A stretch of DNA of 64,000 bases from the NCBI RefSeq assembly GCF_000427335.1, contig NZ_ATMR01000019.1:22844-86843 (forward strand). The letters are read 5' to 3'. The stretch comes from Winogradskyella psychrotolerans RS-3 (GTDB lineage: Bacteria > Bacteroidota > Bacteroidia > Flavobacteriales > Flavobacteriaceae). Shown piece after piece: positions 9,074 to 18,215 of the stretch; positions within the stretch are counted from its first letter, which is position 1; each line of letters starts with the position of its first letter. Below the pieces are notes generated by a model. It was given only the letters and a program-made list of their open reading frames with translations. It made no database searches and was not told the origin of the DNA. Both the position numbers and the translations under genes were made by a program.

Positions 9074-11695
9074 TTACTGTAACTCTAAATACGCATTTAA
9101 GTTTTTATGTCGCTGAATAATTGCATAGTTCGGCGAAGAAATTGCAAAATATGGTCGGGTAATTTTTGGTTTTAATAGTCGTCCTCTTTTATCTTTCTCT
9201 CCCGTCTTAAGTAATTCTCCAAAGCCTTTTGCTCCACCGATACTTTTTAATCCATGTACCACAACAAAGGTAGTATTGTCGTCGTATAGATCTTTTGATG
9301 TGGTGAGATCAAAGTATTTTATTTTCGCAACTTCTTCGTTTAGGGTTGTGATAAAGGTTTCAATATCCTCACCCGAATTATTTTCAAATTGAAATATAAC
9401 ATTAAATTTATCGACATCATCATCTGAAACAAATTCCTTTTTAGCCAACACAGGAATCGCATCTTTTAAGATTTCTTGTGCTTTTTTGCCTTCTTCCGTA
9501 TTAGCATAGGTTAATGCTATATAGTTAATCCCTTCTTTATAAGCTTCAAAACCATAAAGCCTTCCTTTTGCTGATGCTTTTAAAATTTCGAATTTAGGAA
9601 CAAAATCATCACCTTCTAAGCGCTTAATCTGTACTTCGGCTTCTGCTATTACAGCAGCATAAGCTTCATTCTCAAATTGCCTATAGAGTTTGGTGTAGAT
9701 CGCTTCAGGACTATTTTCGTCCTTAGATAATTCGGACTGTGGATTTAATAGAATTTCAGCATATCTCGAATCTGGATAATTTAAGACAATTGCATTTTTC
9801 ATCGCTTCTGCCTTTTGGTTCAATCCTAATTCGATATAAATACGATACAGATTATATTTTGAAGGTAAAATTAATCGGTCTTCAGGGTCATTTTCTAACA
9901 AATTTTCAAACCTGTTTTTCGATAACTGAAATTCTTTGAACTTTTCCTTGTAGATAATTCCTAATTGATAATAAGCATAATTTCGTTCTGTAGCAATACT
10001 ATCAATTTCGCTTTGATTTGTTGGCAGAGACGCTAAATACGTTTCAGGATTAAAACGCTCATCTTCGACTAAAGAAGCGACCAAATCATCATCTTTTGTA
10101 GTATTTACAATATCTGCTCGTTGGCTAGAATGCCTCCAATTATCTTGAAGTTTGCGATCTCCCCAAAGTTTTAAAAATTCATTTTTACCATAAGCTACAG
10201 TAGTAGCGTTGTAGAAATAAAAACTACTAGCACCATTTGCAGAATTACCCGTTTGAATCTGTCTAGACATTCCTGGTGGAGTAAGCTTACTTTTTAAATT
10301 TCCTTGACTATTTTGGAGTGATTGCGTTGCCGGCGTCGTTTGGCTTTGTTGTTTTTTTAAAGCCTCTTCTTGTTGTTTCTGATCTTCGATAGCTTTAATT
10401 CGAAGCTCATCCGTATATTTTGTGTAAATCGCTAGTTGCTCTGATTCTGGAAGCTTAACCATTCGCAGAATACTGTCGTTAGTTTGCGCTATACCTTCGT
10501 AATATATTACATCATCTAAATTTTCGCGCTTTCTTTTAATGATTCTATATGGCTTAGTATTAGCAACCATTGCCGTCATCGTACTATCATAATATGCACC
10601 TGCCGTTTTATAAATGTTTCTATCAAAATACATGTTCCCCAAAGTCTCATAACTAAGTGATCTTAGATACTTATCAGAGGTTGTTTTTCTAAGCGATTTA
10701 TTATAGTAGACCTCAGAAAGACTATCTGATGCGTTACTACGATGATATTCTGCAATGCGATAATAAATCTTATCTAAAAACGGTCTGTTTTCTCTGTTCT
10801 CTTCTAAATCTGTAAGGTATTCTTCAAACTCAATTTGATCACCGTTTAATACATCAAAGTTGTTAGATTTTTCGATATGTGCATTGATGTAAAAAGATCT
10901 TGGTATTTGACGATGCATATCTATAATCGCATCGAATTCTATATTTGCACTGTCCTTTTTACCAAATTCGTTATATAATTGTCCTTTAATAAAATGATAA
11001 CGTGCTTTTTCTCTTTTAACCGTTGTGTTTTCTGCCGCAATCGCTAGTTGCGCTATGGCGCTATCTTTAGATTTTGTATTGATATAAGCTTGAGCCAAAG
11101 CTGCTGCAGCATCTGCCAAATCCTGACCTTCAATCTCTTCTTCGCGTAACAGACGTTTTAGCTTATCAATAGCTCCTTGATTATTATCTAAACGCATATT
11201 TGTTTTTTCGCGCCAGATTTTAACCTGATTAATTTTATCGCTAGTTGGATATTTATTTAAAATATTGTTGAAAGCAGCCATAGCTGGTACAAAGCGTTGA
11301 TCAAAATAACGGGCTTGACCTAACAATAAATACGCTTCGTCTATCTGAGGATTTTTTTCCTTTCCATCGATATTCATGCCATGTACCTGAATTGCCTTAA
11401 TGGCTTTTTCTTCGGCACGATCAAAATCGGCATTTTTGGTTTGTCCTGGTAGAAATATGTCTTCAGAGACATTCATTCTTTCAACAGGAAGCATCTGCCA
11501 GAAATTTTCTGTAAACTCATTATTAACTCCATCTTTTCCGCGCTCTAATGCGATATTGCCATTATAAAGCACATTGTATTTTGTGCCCATAGCATGGAAG
11601 TTTCTGTTAATGAATTTATCTTTTTTACGCGAGCAACTTTGGGTAAGCATTACCACGCAACATAGAGATACTATAATTTTGTAATAGGTTTTCAA
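9074..11695 (-). CDS. porW: Type IX secretion / gliding lipoprotein PorW (SprE)
   Basis: This large lipoprotein (873 residues) has a signal peptide ending at a cysteine at about residue 21 (TQSC). The N-terminal stretch KFINRNFHAMGTKYNVLYNG and the C-terminal region ending RPYFAISSPNYAIIQRHKN match the PorW/SprE family. The middle contains multiple tetratricopeptide-like repeats (about 110-330 and 570-760). PorW/SprE is needed for type IX secretion and gliding. It is the first gene of a minus-strand run leading through bactofilin into the ATP synthase genes. Family assignment is by recognition, not alignment. Confidence 0.85.
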   Translation of the reverse strand: MKTYYKIIVSLCCVVMLTQSCSRKKDKFINRNFHAMGTKYNVLYNGNIALERGKDGVNNEFTENFWQMLPVERMNVSEDIFLPGQTKNADFDRAEEKAIKAIQVHGMNIDGKEKNPQIDEAYLLLGQARYFDQRFVPAMAAFNNILNKYPTSDKINQVKIWREKTNMRLDNNQGAIDKLKRLLREEEIEGQDLADAAAALAQAYINTKSKDSAIAQLAIAAENTTVKREKARYHFIKGQLYNEFGKKDSANIEFDAIIDMHRQIPRSFYINAHIEKSNNFDVLNGDQIEFEEYLTDLEENRENRPFLDKIYYRIAEYHRSNASDSLSEVYYNKSLRKTTSDKYLRSLSYETLGNMYFDRNIYKTAGAYYDSTMTAMVANTKPYRIIKRKRENLDDVIYYEGIAQTNDSILRMVKLPESEQLAIYTKYTDELRIKAIEDQKQQEEALKKQQSQTTPATQSLQNSQGNLKSKLTPPGMSRQIQTGNSANGASSFYFYNATTVAYGKNEFLKLWGDRKLQDNWRHSSQRADIVNTTKDDDLVASLVEDERFNPETYLASLPTNQSEIDSIATERNYAYYQLGIIYKEKFKEFQLSKNRFENLLENDPEDRLILPSKYNLYRIYIELGLNQKAEAMKNAIVLNYPDSRYAEILLNPQSELSKDENSPEAIYTKLYRQFENEAYAAVIAEAEVQIKRLEGDDFVPKFEILKASAKGRLYGFEAYKEGINYIALTYANTEEGKKAQEILKDAIPVLAKKEFVSDDDVDKFNVIFQFENNSGEDIETFITTLNEEVAKIKYFDLTTSKDLYDDNTTFVVVHGLKSIGGAKGFGELLKTGEKDKRGRLLKPKITRPYFAISSPNYAIIQRHKNLNAYLELQ

Positions 11696-11979
11696 ACGTT
11701 GGTTCTATTTAATATTGACACCAATTAAACACTTAATTATGGCTTATAATTTAATGCTAAATAAGTATTATAGATAACTTAAAAACACTCTGTTTAGTGT
11801 GTTATGTGGTAAAAATAAGGATCTTTTTGAATTTGAGGCTGAATTTTAGAAGATATTAGACTGCTTCGCTGTTAGAATCAAGAATAAAGACTTGATTGTA
11901 GTTTGTTTGAGATTGTTAAATGAATTAAAAAATTAATATTCACGCAAAGTCGCGAAGATGCAAAGGCTCACTCCTGCAT

Positions 11980-12017
11980 AAAAAAAATTGGCATGAAAAT
12001 GATTTTCATGCCAATTT
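11980..12017 (-). terminator. Terminator of the ABC transporter operon
   Basis: A perfect 16-bp stem (11985-12000 with 12002-12017, around TTGGCATGAAAAT) is followed on the minus strand by a run of T residues (eight A on the plus strand at 11980-11987). It lies about 100 nt past the ABC ATPase stop. Confidence 0.8.
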
Positions 12018-12073
12018 GAATTGTTTTGAAATTTAATAATGCTTTGCTATAACACGCAAATTATATGTTGCAC

Positions 12074-12093
12074 GGACAAGTCGCGACTTGTCC
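12074..12093. repeat. 20-bp perfect palindrome, REP-like
   Basis: GGACAAGTCGCGACTTGTCC reads the same on both strands and is GC-rich against an AT-rich background. It is followed by CTACGGGG. Its form suggests a mobile REP-type element rather than an operator; only one copy is in the window. Confidence 0.55.
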
Positions 12094-12119
12094 CTACGGG
12101 GATTTCAATTTTATTCTTT

Positions 12120-12842
12120 TTATTCTTCCTCTTGTGATGCCATTGCTGAGCTTCCAAAATGCGCTTCTAATTCTCTCAAAGTTGCTGGATTGGTTTCTAA
12201 ATCTTTAATCACATTTCCTTTTTCTAACACAACGATACGCTCACAAACATCTGTAACATGCGTTAAATCGTGACTAGATACTAAAACAGTAACTCCTTGC
12301 TTTTCAGCTAAATCTTTTATGATTTGTTTTAGTCGTATTTGGGTTGTTGGATCTAAATTAGCAAAGGGTTCATCTAAAATAATAACTTCAGGATGACCAA
12401 TAAGTGCCGCAACAATACCTGCTTTCTTTTGGTTTCCTTTACTTAAGTCTCTCAAGTATTTTTTCTTACCGATGATTTCACCATTAAAGAAATCTTCAAA
12501 CTTTGAGGTTAACGTATCTACATCGGCTTTATTCTGACCACGAAGTTCGCCTATAAAATAGAAATATTCTTCTGGTGTTAAATAACCAATTAAGAAACTT
12601 TCGTCAATAAATGAGGATGTAAATGGTTTCCAATCTTCACTTTCACTTACAACAACTCCATTGCTTGTTATGCTTCCTGTGGTTGGCTGAATTAAATCGA
12701 GTAACAAACTGAAATACGTTGTTTTTCCTGCTCCGTTATTTCCTACTAAACCAAAACTTTGGCCTTTAGGAATGGATAATTCTTCAATATTAAGTACGGT
12801 TGTTCCGTTATATGTTTTTGAAAGGTCTTTTGTATATATCAT
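12120..12842 (-). CDS. ABC transporter ATP-binding protein
   Basis: This 240-residue ATPase subunit has Walker A GNNGAGKT at 34-41, the ABC signature as LSKGN at 133-137 (a variant of LSGGQ), Walker B VIILDEP at 153-159 and the switch His191 in SSHDLTH. It is of the BcrA/YhaQ exporter type. Its partner permease is the DUF5687 protein just upstream, and the set follows PadR and three HAAS proteins in one transcript. The last gene of the operon; a terminator follows. Substrate unknown. Confidence 0.93.
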   Translation of the reverse strand: MIYTKDLSKTYNGTTVLNIEELSIPKGQSFGLVGNNGAGKTTYFSLLLDLIQPTTGSITSNGVVVSESEDWKPFTSSFIDESFLIGYLTPEEYFYFIGELRGQNKADVDTLTSKFEDFFNGEIIGKKKYLRDLSKGNQKKAGIVAALIGHPEVIILDEPFANLDPTTQIRLKQIIKDLAEKQGVTVLVSSHDLTHVTDVCERIVVLEKGNVIKDLETNPATLRELEAHFGSSAMASQEEE

Positions 12843-12863
12843 AATGAGATGTGTTATTAGTTA

Positions 12864-14341
12864 TTAACTATCTTGACTAAAAGCGTTAATCATTTTGTAT
12901 TTTGAATCGAGATATTTTTTGGTAATGCCTTTCATTAATTTTTTATGAAATACAATACCTGCAATTCCGAGAACAATTAAAAAGGCTATCGCAGCTCCAA
13001 AACCTACTAACCAATTAATAAGGGCAAATACTCCCATAGGCACTATCATTAATGGAATACCAATTAACCATTGTACAGCTCCTGTCCCTTGATAATTAAA
13101 TGCTGCTTTTTTATCTAAATCTATTTTTTACGGTTAAAAGATCCTCCCCAAAGTATCACATGTGTATTCACACCAATATTATAAATGGCTGCTGCAAAAT
13201 GTGCAATTAAGATTTTATAACCAAAATACACATAAGGGATTCCTAATATAAAAAGAAGGACCACACTTATTACCATTAATATAAATTTTGAACGTAAATA
13301 TTGCTCGTATTTAATATTCTGGCTCATTAAAAGTTTGTAATAACCACTATCCCAAGCTGGAATGAATTGCCCAAAGTTGATGAGGAAAAATCCTGTAGAG
13401 AATATCCCAATAAATGCTGACATAAAGGTCATTTCTCTATACATAGGCTGTGGATAGAAAAACAAACCGTAAAGCACACCAATCAATAATAACATGGCCA
13501 TTGATTTGGTACGTTTATTTCTCCAAATGAGTTTTAAATCGAGTTTCATAAATGGTGCTATGTCACCAAAACGCTCTGTCCACGATAAGTCTGAAGCATT
13601 AACTTCGGTAACTTTAGTTTTTAATGAGCTGTCTAAATACAGTTTCTTTCTTAAGATTTTAAAGTTGAAACCATAGCACAATGCTAAAATTGCGATTGGA
13701 ATTAAAATAAGAATTGGATTATTCGCAATGCCCAAAAATCCGCTTCCTATTAATGTTGTCATTGGTACAATTTCAAAATAATTTAAACCAAACAAAACAC
13801 TCACTACTACTATTATAGGCAGAAAGGACAATTCTGATTCTGCAGAAAAGGCTTCGATTATAAAATTTAAAAAATTAATAATCAGTACTGTAATAATCAG
13901 CGCAAACAACCAAATTAAAATTTCAGAAGCTACATAACCATCTCCTATTAACATTATACTAAACGGTATGATGGCAAATAGTGGTAAAAAATTAAAAAAT
14001 GACAATACAGATTTTCCTAATACATAGTTAACAACAGTAGATCGTTTAATAGGAAGTGTTAGCAAAGGTTTTACACTCATTACTGGTAATTTTTGCAAAA
14101 AGAAACGCATTAATAAATCGCCGATAATCCAGTAAAATAAAAATCCATTGGCTGCTACAAATGGGTCTTGCTCAGGGTACATTTCTTTAAGAATAAAAAG
14201 AAGGCCAAATCCTAAGCCTAAAAACATGGCAACAAAATAAAGAGCAAAAAATACCATTAAGATATTGATAGCTATATTTTTCTGCCAATACGACGAACGA
14301 AAATATTGTTTCCATTCGAGATTGAGAAAGTGTTTTATCAT
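12864..14341 (-). pseudogene. Frameshifted DUF5687 ABC permease
   Basis: The frame from ATG 14341 ends at 13121 after 406 codons, right after a six-base run at 13124-13129; the other frame carries on to 12864 as the missing C-terminus. One extra base in the run gives SFNRKKIDLDKKAAFNYQG and a protein of about 492 residues, the normal size for this family. It has about 12 membrane helices and is the integral membrane partner of the ABC ATPase that follows by 21 nt. A homopolymer length error is the simplest explanation; if the stop is real, the permease loses its last membrane helices. Confidence 0.85.
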
Positions 14342-14392
14342 AGTGTAATGATGGGTTGGTTTATGTAGTAAGTATGAAAAAACAGAAATTTG

Positions 14393-15082
14393 TTACAAAC
14401 TAAATTCTGGGTAAGTCTCATTTAGCAATTTTTCGGCTTTGTTTGGAATCACTTCTAAGCTAATATAATTAACCAAAGCGATAACTGTAAATGCTAAAGA
14501 GAAAAGCACTAAAAAATAAGTGTTACCTGCATAATTCTCTGGTATTTTATACACATTAAATAATTGAGACATAAATATAAACATGGTACTTCCGGCTTGT
14601 TTAAAGATCATTTCTTCCAACATCCATTTTTTGTTAGAAAACTCTTTTCTGCGCCTAAACTGCCTATTAAGTTGAATACTTTTATAAGTACACCAAACTG
14701 TTATAATCCCAAAGAAAACTAAAGCTAAAGTTGCTATATACACTGTTGAAAACGTGATGTAAAACAATAAAAACAAGGCAATAGTTGAAATAATTTGTGG
14801 TAGCTCAAACCATTTCTTAAGTTCTGTCCACATGTAACGCATATAACGCTTATTCATGGCTTTCGCTTTTTGGTCAATGGCATCCATAAAACCAAAAATT
14901 CCGAATTTTTTGAAGGCTTTGTTTTTAGCGTCTTCAAAACTGAGTTTGGGTTGGTTTTGCCATTGCTCTTCAATATCGTTGGCTAAATGATCTACGAGTT
15001 CGGTTTGTAAGTCGTAGTGCTCTACAAAATGTTGCCTTGTAAAAGCGTAGAGGTCTTGTATTTGAGATTCAGTGGGTTTCAT
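14393..15082 (-). CDS. HAAS-type membrane protein, third paralogue
   Basis: This 229-residue protein has an N-terminal cytosolic domain (about 1-75) with the pattern LQTELVDHLANDIEE, a prefix also found in ABC permeases and PadR-linked proteins, followed by about four membrane helices (about 97-215). It starts directly at the end of the second paralogue (adjacent stop and start) and is the most diverged of the three. It probably belongs with the ABC transporter; function unknown. Confidence 0.82.
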   Translation of the reverse strand: MKPTESQIQDLYAFTRQHFVEHYDLQTELVDHLANDIEEQWQNQPKLSFEDAKNKAFKKFGIFGFMDAIDQKAKAMNKRYMRYMWTELKKWFELPQIISTIALFLLFYITFSTVYIATLALVFFGIITVWCTYKSIQLNRQFRRRKEFSNKKWMLEEMIFKQAGSTMFIFMSQLFNVYKIPENYAGNTYFLVLFSLAFTVIALVNYISLEVIPNKAEKLLNETYPEFSL

Positions 15083-15805
15083 TTATAAAAACTTAAGGTT
15101 AAAAGTTTTCTTATTCTCTTTATATACGTTCTGATACACTTCAATATTGGCTCTAATCATAGGGTAAAATAAGCACGCTACAATAACAAAGAAACCATGA
15201 GGCATATTTACAACATTCTCATAACTATCCTTTAAGATATAAAACGAAAGATTATATAACGACCACACTGCCATCGCAGAACTTGTAGCCATAGCAAAAT
15301 TTAATGATTTTCGAGTAGACTTATCTTTTAAAGAATAATACGCAGAATATATTGTAGGTAGAATTAACACTAATAAACCGATGAGAAAACATGCTTTAGG
15401 CTTAAATTGATAAATGGAAATAAATGACAAAATAACAGCCAAATACTCTAACCAGAACTTAAAGGTGGAAAACTTAGCTTTAAGATGGTTCCATGTCATT
15501 TTTCGGTATTTCCTACCCAATTCTTTCTGTTTATTTCTCGTGAACTTCTTAAACCCAATATTACTTTGATATAGTCCGCTTTCAAACATTTTGATTTTAG
15601 GGACGCCGAATTCTATAAATTGGTTTCCAAAGCCTCTATGCACCTGAAGTAAAGCTTCATTAAAAGAAATACCATCTTTAGTTATTTTCTCTTCAACCGC
15701 AGAAACAATATGATCTAACAATTCTAAACGCACATCCCAATACTTCACCTCGTTTTTAATGAGATAATTGTCTATGAATTGTATTTCTTCTTTGGTTAGT
15801 TTCAT
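15083..15805 (-). CDS. HAAS-type membrane protein, second paralogue
   Basis: This 240-residue protein begins MKLTKEEIQFIDNYL, nearly identical to the first paralogue. The prefix domain carries VRLELLDHIVSAVEEKI, and about four membrane helices follow (about 118-225). It lies 3 nt after the first paralogue. The near-identity of the first dozen codons at DNA level points to tandem duplication. Function unknown; probably a membrane partner of the downstream ABC transporter. Confidence 0.83.
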   Translation of the reverse strand: MKLTKEEIQFIDNYLIKNEVKYWDVRLELLDHIVSAVEEKITKDGISFNEALLQVHRGFGNQFIEFGVPKIKMFESGLYQSNIGFKKFTRNKQKELGRKYRKMTWNHLKAKFSTFKFWLEYLAVILSFISIYQFKPKACFLIGLLVLILPTIYSAYYSLKDKSTRKSLNFAMATSSAMAVWSLYNLSFYILKDSYENVVNMPHGFFVIVACLFYPMIRANIEVYQNVYKENKKTFNLKFL

Positions 15806-15808
15806 TGC

Positions 15809-16456
15809 TTATGCTAGAGTTTTATATTGCTTTTCGTAACTCTTAAATAATTTTATGCTAACACAAACCAAGACCAACATCAAAGTTAAAACCAAACTTA
15901 CAATTCCGACAATCCAAAGTACTGTCGCTAAATTTTTAGCTTGGTAGCTAAAATTAAAAATAATATTGGGTATTTGATAAAACACCCAAAAAGGCATCGC
16001 TAAACGTTCTACGACCGAAAATCGTTTTAAATTTTTTGCTTTGTGATAAACAACATAGGTTAACAGAAACCCAGATAATCCAATTAAGGGAACATAAGAG
16101 ATAATTAACCTAAATGTTTCTATATTGAAATTTAGGTATAAAAAGTAAAATCCAAAAAAAGATGTCAAAAATATAAGTGGTGTTAATGGACTTACTAATC
16201 CTTTTAAAAACGCCTTCCAAATTTTCATATCAGCAGACTTTAAAAATTGTCTATTATCCTTCAATAGTTGAGCCTTGTTCTGAACCATATAATCTTTGAA
16301 CACATTATAGAAGTCAGTAGTATTACTTGCACTCATTCTATCTTCGATATCAGAAGCCACATGGTCTACTATTTCCATTCGGATGTCTGCAAAAACCACA
16401 TCAGAATTCTCTAAGTAAGTATCTATAAATTGTATGTCTTCTTTGGTTAGTTTCAT
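15809..16456 (-). CDS. HAAS-type membrane protein, first paralogue
   Basis: This 215-residue protein begins MKLTKEDIQFIDTYL, has the prefix signature IRMEIVDHVASDIEDRM and about four membrane helices (about 92-205). It is the first structural gene after the PadR regulator, with about 90 nt between them holding two palindromic repeats. With the next two genes it forms a paralogous trio. Confidence 0.83.
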   Translation of the reverse strand: MKLTKEDIQFIDTYLENSDVVFADIRMEIVDHVASDIEDRMSASNTTDFYNVFKDYMVQNKAQLLKDNRQFLKSADMKIWKAFLKGLVSPLTPLIFLTSFFGFYFLYLNFNIETFRLIISYVPLIGLSGFLLTYVVYHKAKNLKRFSVVERLAMPFWVFYQIPNIIFNFSYQAKNLATVLWIVGIVSLVLTLMLVLVCVSIKLFKSYEKQYKTLA

Positions 16457-16470
16457 TTTAAGTTTTAATA

Positions 16471-16549
16471 CCTACAAGGTTTTTGAAACCTTGCAGGATA
16501 AGCAATAAATTCTTTAGACCTGCTAGGTTTTTAAAACCTGCTAGGTCTA
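16471..16549. repeat. Two copies of a CCTGxxAGGTTT palindromic repeat
   Basis: Copy 1 at 16471-16497 (CCTACAAGGTTT / AAACCTTGCAGG) and copy 2 at 16515-16549 (outer arms TAGACCT / AGGTCTA) are imperfect hairpins. Related copies are at 19321-19352 and 60821-60850, and a half copy lies near 17012-17025. Copy 2 runs through the padR stop codon. They may weaken read-through from padR into the transporter genes. Confidence 0.65.
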
Positions 16550-16879
16550 AGCTAGCTTTGGATTCACTAAAGCTTGCATCGTTTTAATATACTCAGCTAA
16601 TTCTTCTAATTTATTAACGGTTTCTTTAGTTCCTGTTTCGGTGAGTTTATAATATTTACGCAATCGGTTGTCTACTTTTGCGACCTCAACATCTAACAAA
16701 CCTTCAGCCTCTAATTTGTGTAACGCAGGATATAATGCGCCTTCTGTAATTTTAAGTTCACCTTTAGTTAATTCCTTTACCCTTTGGGTAATTTCGTAAC
16801 CATACATTTTATCGTTCTCATTTAATAACTTTAAAATGATGGTGGTTAAACTCCCTTTATATAATTTTGAATTGCTCAT
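16547..16879 (-). CDS. PadR family transcriptional regulator
   Basis: This 110-residue winged-helix protein carries the PadR core: MYGYEITQRVKELTKGELKITEGALYPALHKLEAEGLLDVE, then the wing with DNRLRKYYKLTETG. PadR proteins usually repress a neighbouring membrane or transporter operon and themselves. The first gene of this operon, upstream of the three HAAS proteins and the ABC exporter. Palindromic half-sites overlap its promoter, in line with autoregulation. Confidence 0.93.
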   Translation of the reverse strand: MSNSKLYKGSLTTIILKLLNENDKMYGYEITQRVKELTKGELKITEGALYPALHKLEAEGLLDVEVAKVDNRLRKYYKLTETGTKETVNKLEELAEYIKTMQALVNPKLA

Positions 16880-16886
16880 CGTACTA

Positions 16887-16929
16887 CAAATATATACATA
16901 ATTTTCTTATGTATAAGAATCTTATGTAT
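16887..16929 (-). promoter_or_regulatory. padR promoter with candidate PadR operator
   Basis: The minus strand carries the -7 box TATATTTG at 16894-16887, 7 nt before the padR start. Directly upstream is the inverted repeat ATACATAA (16894-16901) / TTATGTAT (16907-16914), plus a further direct copy of TTATGTAT at 16922-16929. PadR factors bind ATGT/ACAT inverted repeats, so these are good operator candidates. No -33 TTG is present at the right distance. Confidence 0.65.
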
Positions 16930-17039
16930 GATCGATATTCAAAAAAAGCTAAACGCTTTTCAATTGGACTCACTTCAACTTCGCTCAGTGACCAACGATT
17001 AGCCAAGAAAAAAACCTATCAGGTCTGTAAGAGATTGTT

Positions 17040-17047
17040 TATCTTTG
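17040..17047 (+). promoter_or_regulatory. -7 box of the ferredoxin reductase gene
   Basis: TATCTTTG fits the TAnnTTTG consensus and lies 16 nt before ATG 17064. No TTG is found at the usual -33 distance. Confidence 0.5.
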
Positions 17048-17063
17048 CAAAAAATTATTTTTA

Positions 17064-18121
17064 ATGGCACATTTTCATTCACTCACTATAAAATCAGTAG
17101 ATAAAGTAACAGACAGTTCTGTTGCGATAACCTTTGATATTCCCGAAAATCTTAAAGAACAATTCAGCTTTAAAGCCGGACAATACATCACCTTAAAAAC
17201 GACTATTAATGGCGAACACATCCGTAGAGATTATTCTATTTGTGCTTCTCAGAATAGTGGCAACGTTACTGTAGCCGTAAAAGCGGTTGAAAACGGAACA
17301 TTTTCTGTTTACGCCAACACTACCTTAAAAGCAGGTGACGTCTTAGAGGTGGCAGAACCAAACGGACGTTTTGTATTTGAAGCTAATGCTGCCAAAACAA
17401 GAACAATTGCAGCCTTTGCTGCTGGAAGTGGAATTACTCCAGTGCTTAGTATTGCTAAAACGCTTTTGGAAGAAGAACCGTTTAGCAACTTTATATTAGT
17501 TTACGGTAATAAAACCTTAGCTGACGCCATGTTTGTTGATGAATTATTGCAACTAAAAAACAATACGATAACCGTTTTCATGCGCATTTTATATACAGTC
17601 AGTCTCAAGAAACAGATGCTTTATTTGGACGTATTGAAAAAAGCACAGTGAACCTCATCGTTAAAAATAAGTACAAAGGTGTTAGCATTGAAAATTTCTA
17701 CCTCTGCGGACCTGAGCAAATGATTCATACAGTAAAAGATGTATTGATCGAAAATGGTGTAAAGGAAAAAGCGATTAAGTTTGAATTGTTTACTGCTCCT
17801 GTTGAAGCCGGTACTGATGCTACTACTGTCACAGCTTCTGGTGAAACCAAAATTAAAGTCGTGGTTGATGAGGAAGAGTTTGAATTTAACATGTCACAAA
17901 AACAAACCATTCTTGAAGCCGCATTAAAGCAAGATATCGACGCGCCTTATTCTTGTCAAGGAGGAATTTGTAGTAGTTGTATTGCAAAACTTACTGAGGG
18001 TACAGCAGAAATGCGTCAGAATAACATTTTAACAGATAGTGAAGTTGCTCAAGGTTTAATATTGACTTGCCAAGCGCATCCTACTTCGGCTACTGTTGCT
18101 GTTGATTATGATGATGTTTAA
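17064..18121 (+). pseudogene. Frameshifted FAD/2Fe-2S ferredoxin reductase (PaaE-like)
   Basis: The N-terminal part is an FAD-binding barrel (RRDYSI at 54-59) with the start of an NAD(P) domain (AAGSGITPVLSI). The C-terminal part contains CGPEQM and a plant-type 2Fe-2S ferredoxin domain with YSCQGGICSSC and a fourth Cys in LTCQAHP. The frame breaks after codon 165 at the six-A run 17555-17560; one more A gives LKKQYDNRFHAHFIYSQ and restores one protein of about 352 residues. The family passes electrons from NAD(P)H to a partner oxygenase or ferredoxin. Intact in the cell unless the break is real. Confidence 0.88.
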
Positions 18122-18165
18122 AAAGAACCAAGAGTCTAGATCGCTTCGCTTTTAGATTTAAGACA

Positions 18166-18203
18166 AAAAGACCTATCAGAATTAAAATTCTGATAGGTCT
18201 TTT
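18166..18203. terminator. Bidirectional terminator
   Basis: A perfect 18-bp stem (18166-18183 with 18186-18203, core GACCTATCAGAATT) is flanked by A and T runs. It lies after the plus-strand reductase and before the end of the minus-strand glycosyltransferase, so it can end both. The arms resemble the palindromic repeat family. Confidence 0.8.
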
Positions 18204-18215
18204 ATTTTCGATAGG

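Larger units (their letters stand above)
11696..12119. other. Gene-free 424-nt region with repeat fragments
   Basis: No plausible gene is present. It holds a dispersed-repeat fragment at 11855-11892 (CTGCTTCGCTGTTAGAATCA type, related to 18127-18164), a stretch at 11939-11965 that resembles the widely scattered CACGCAAAGTCGCGAAG element, a terminator and a 20-bp palindrome (listed separately). The porW promoter should lie near 11696-11800 but I see no clear consensus. Confidence 0.6.
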
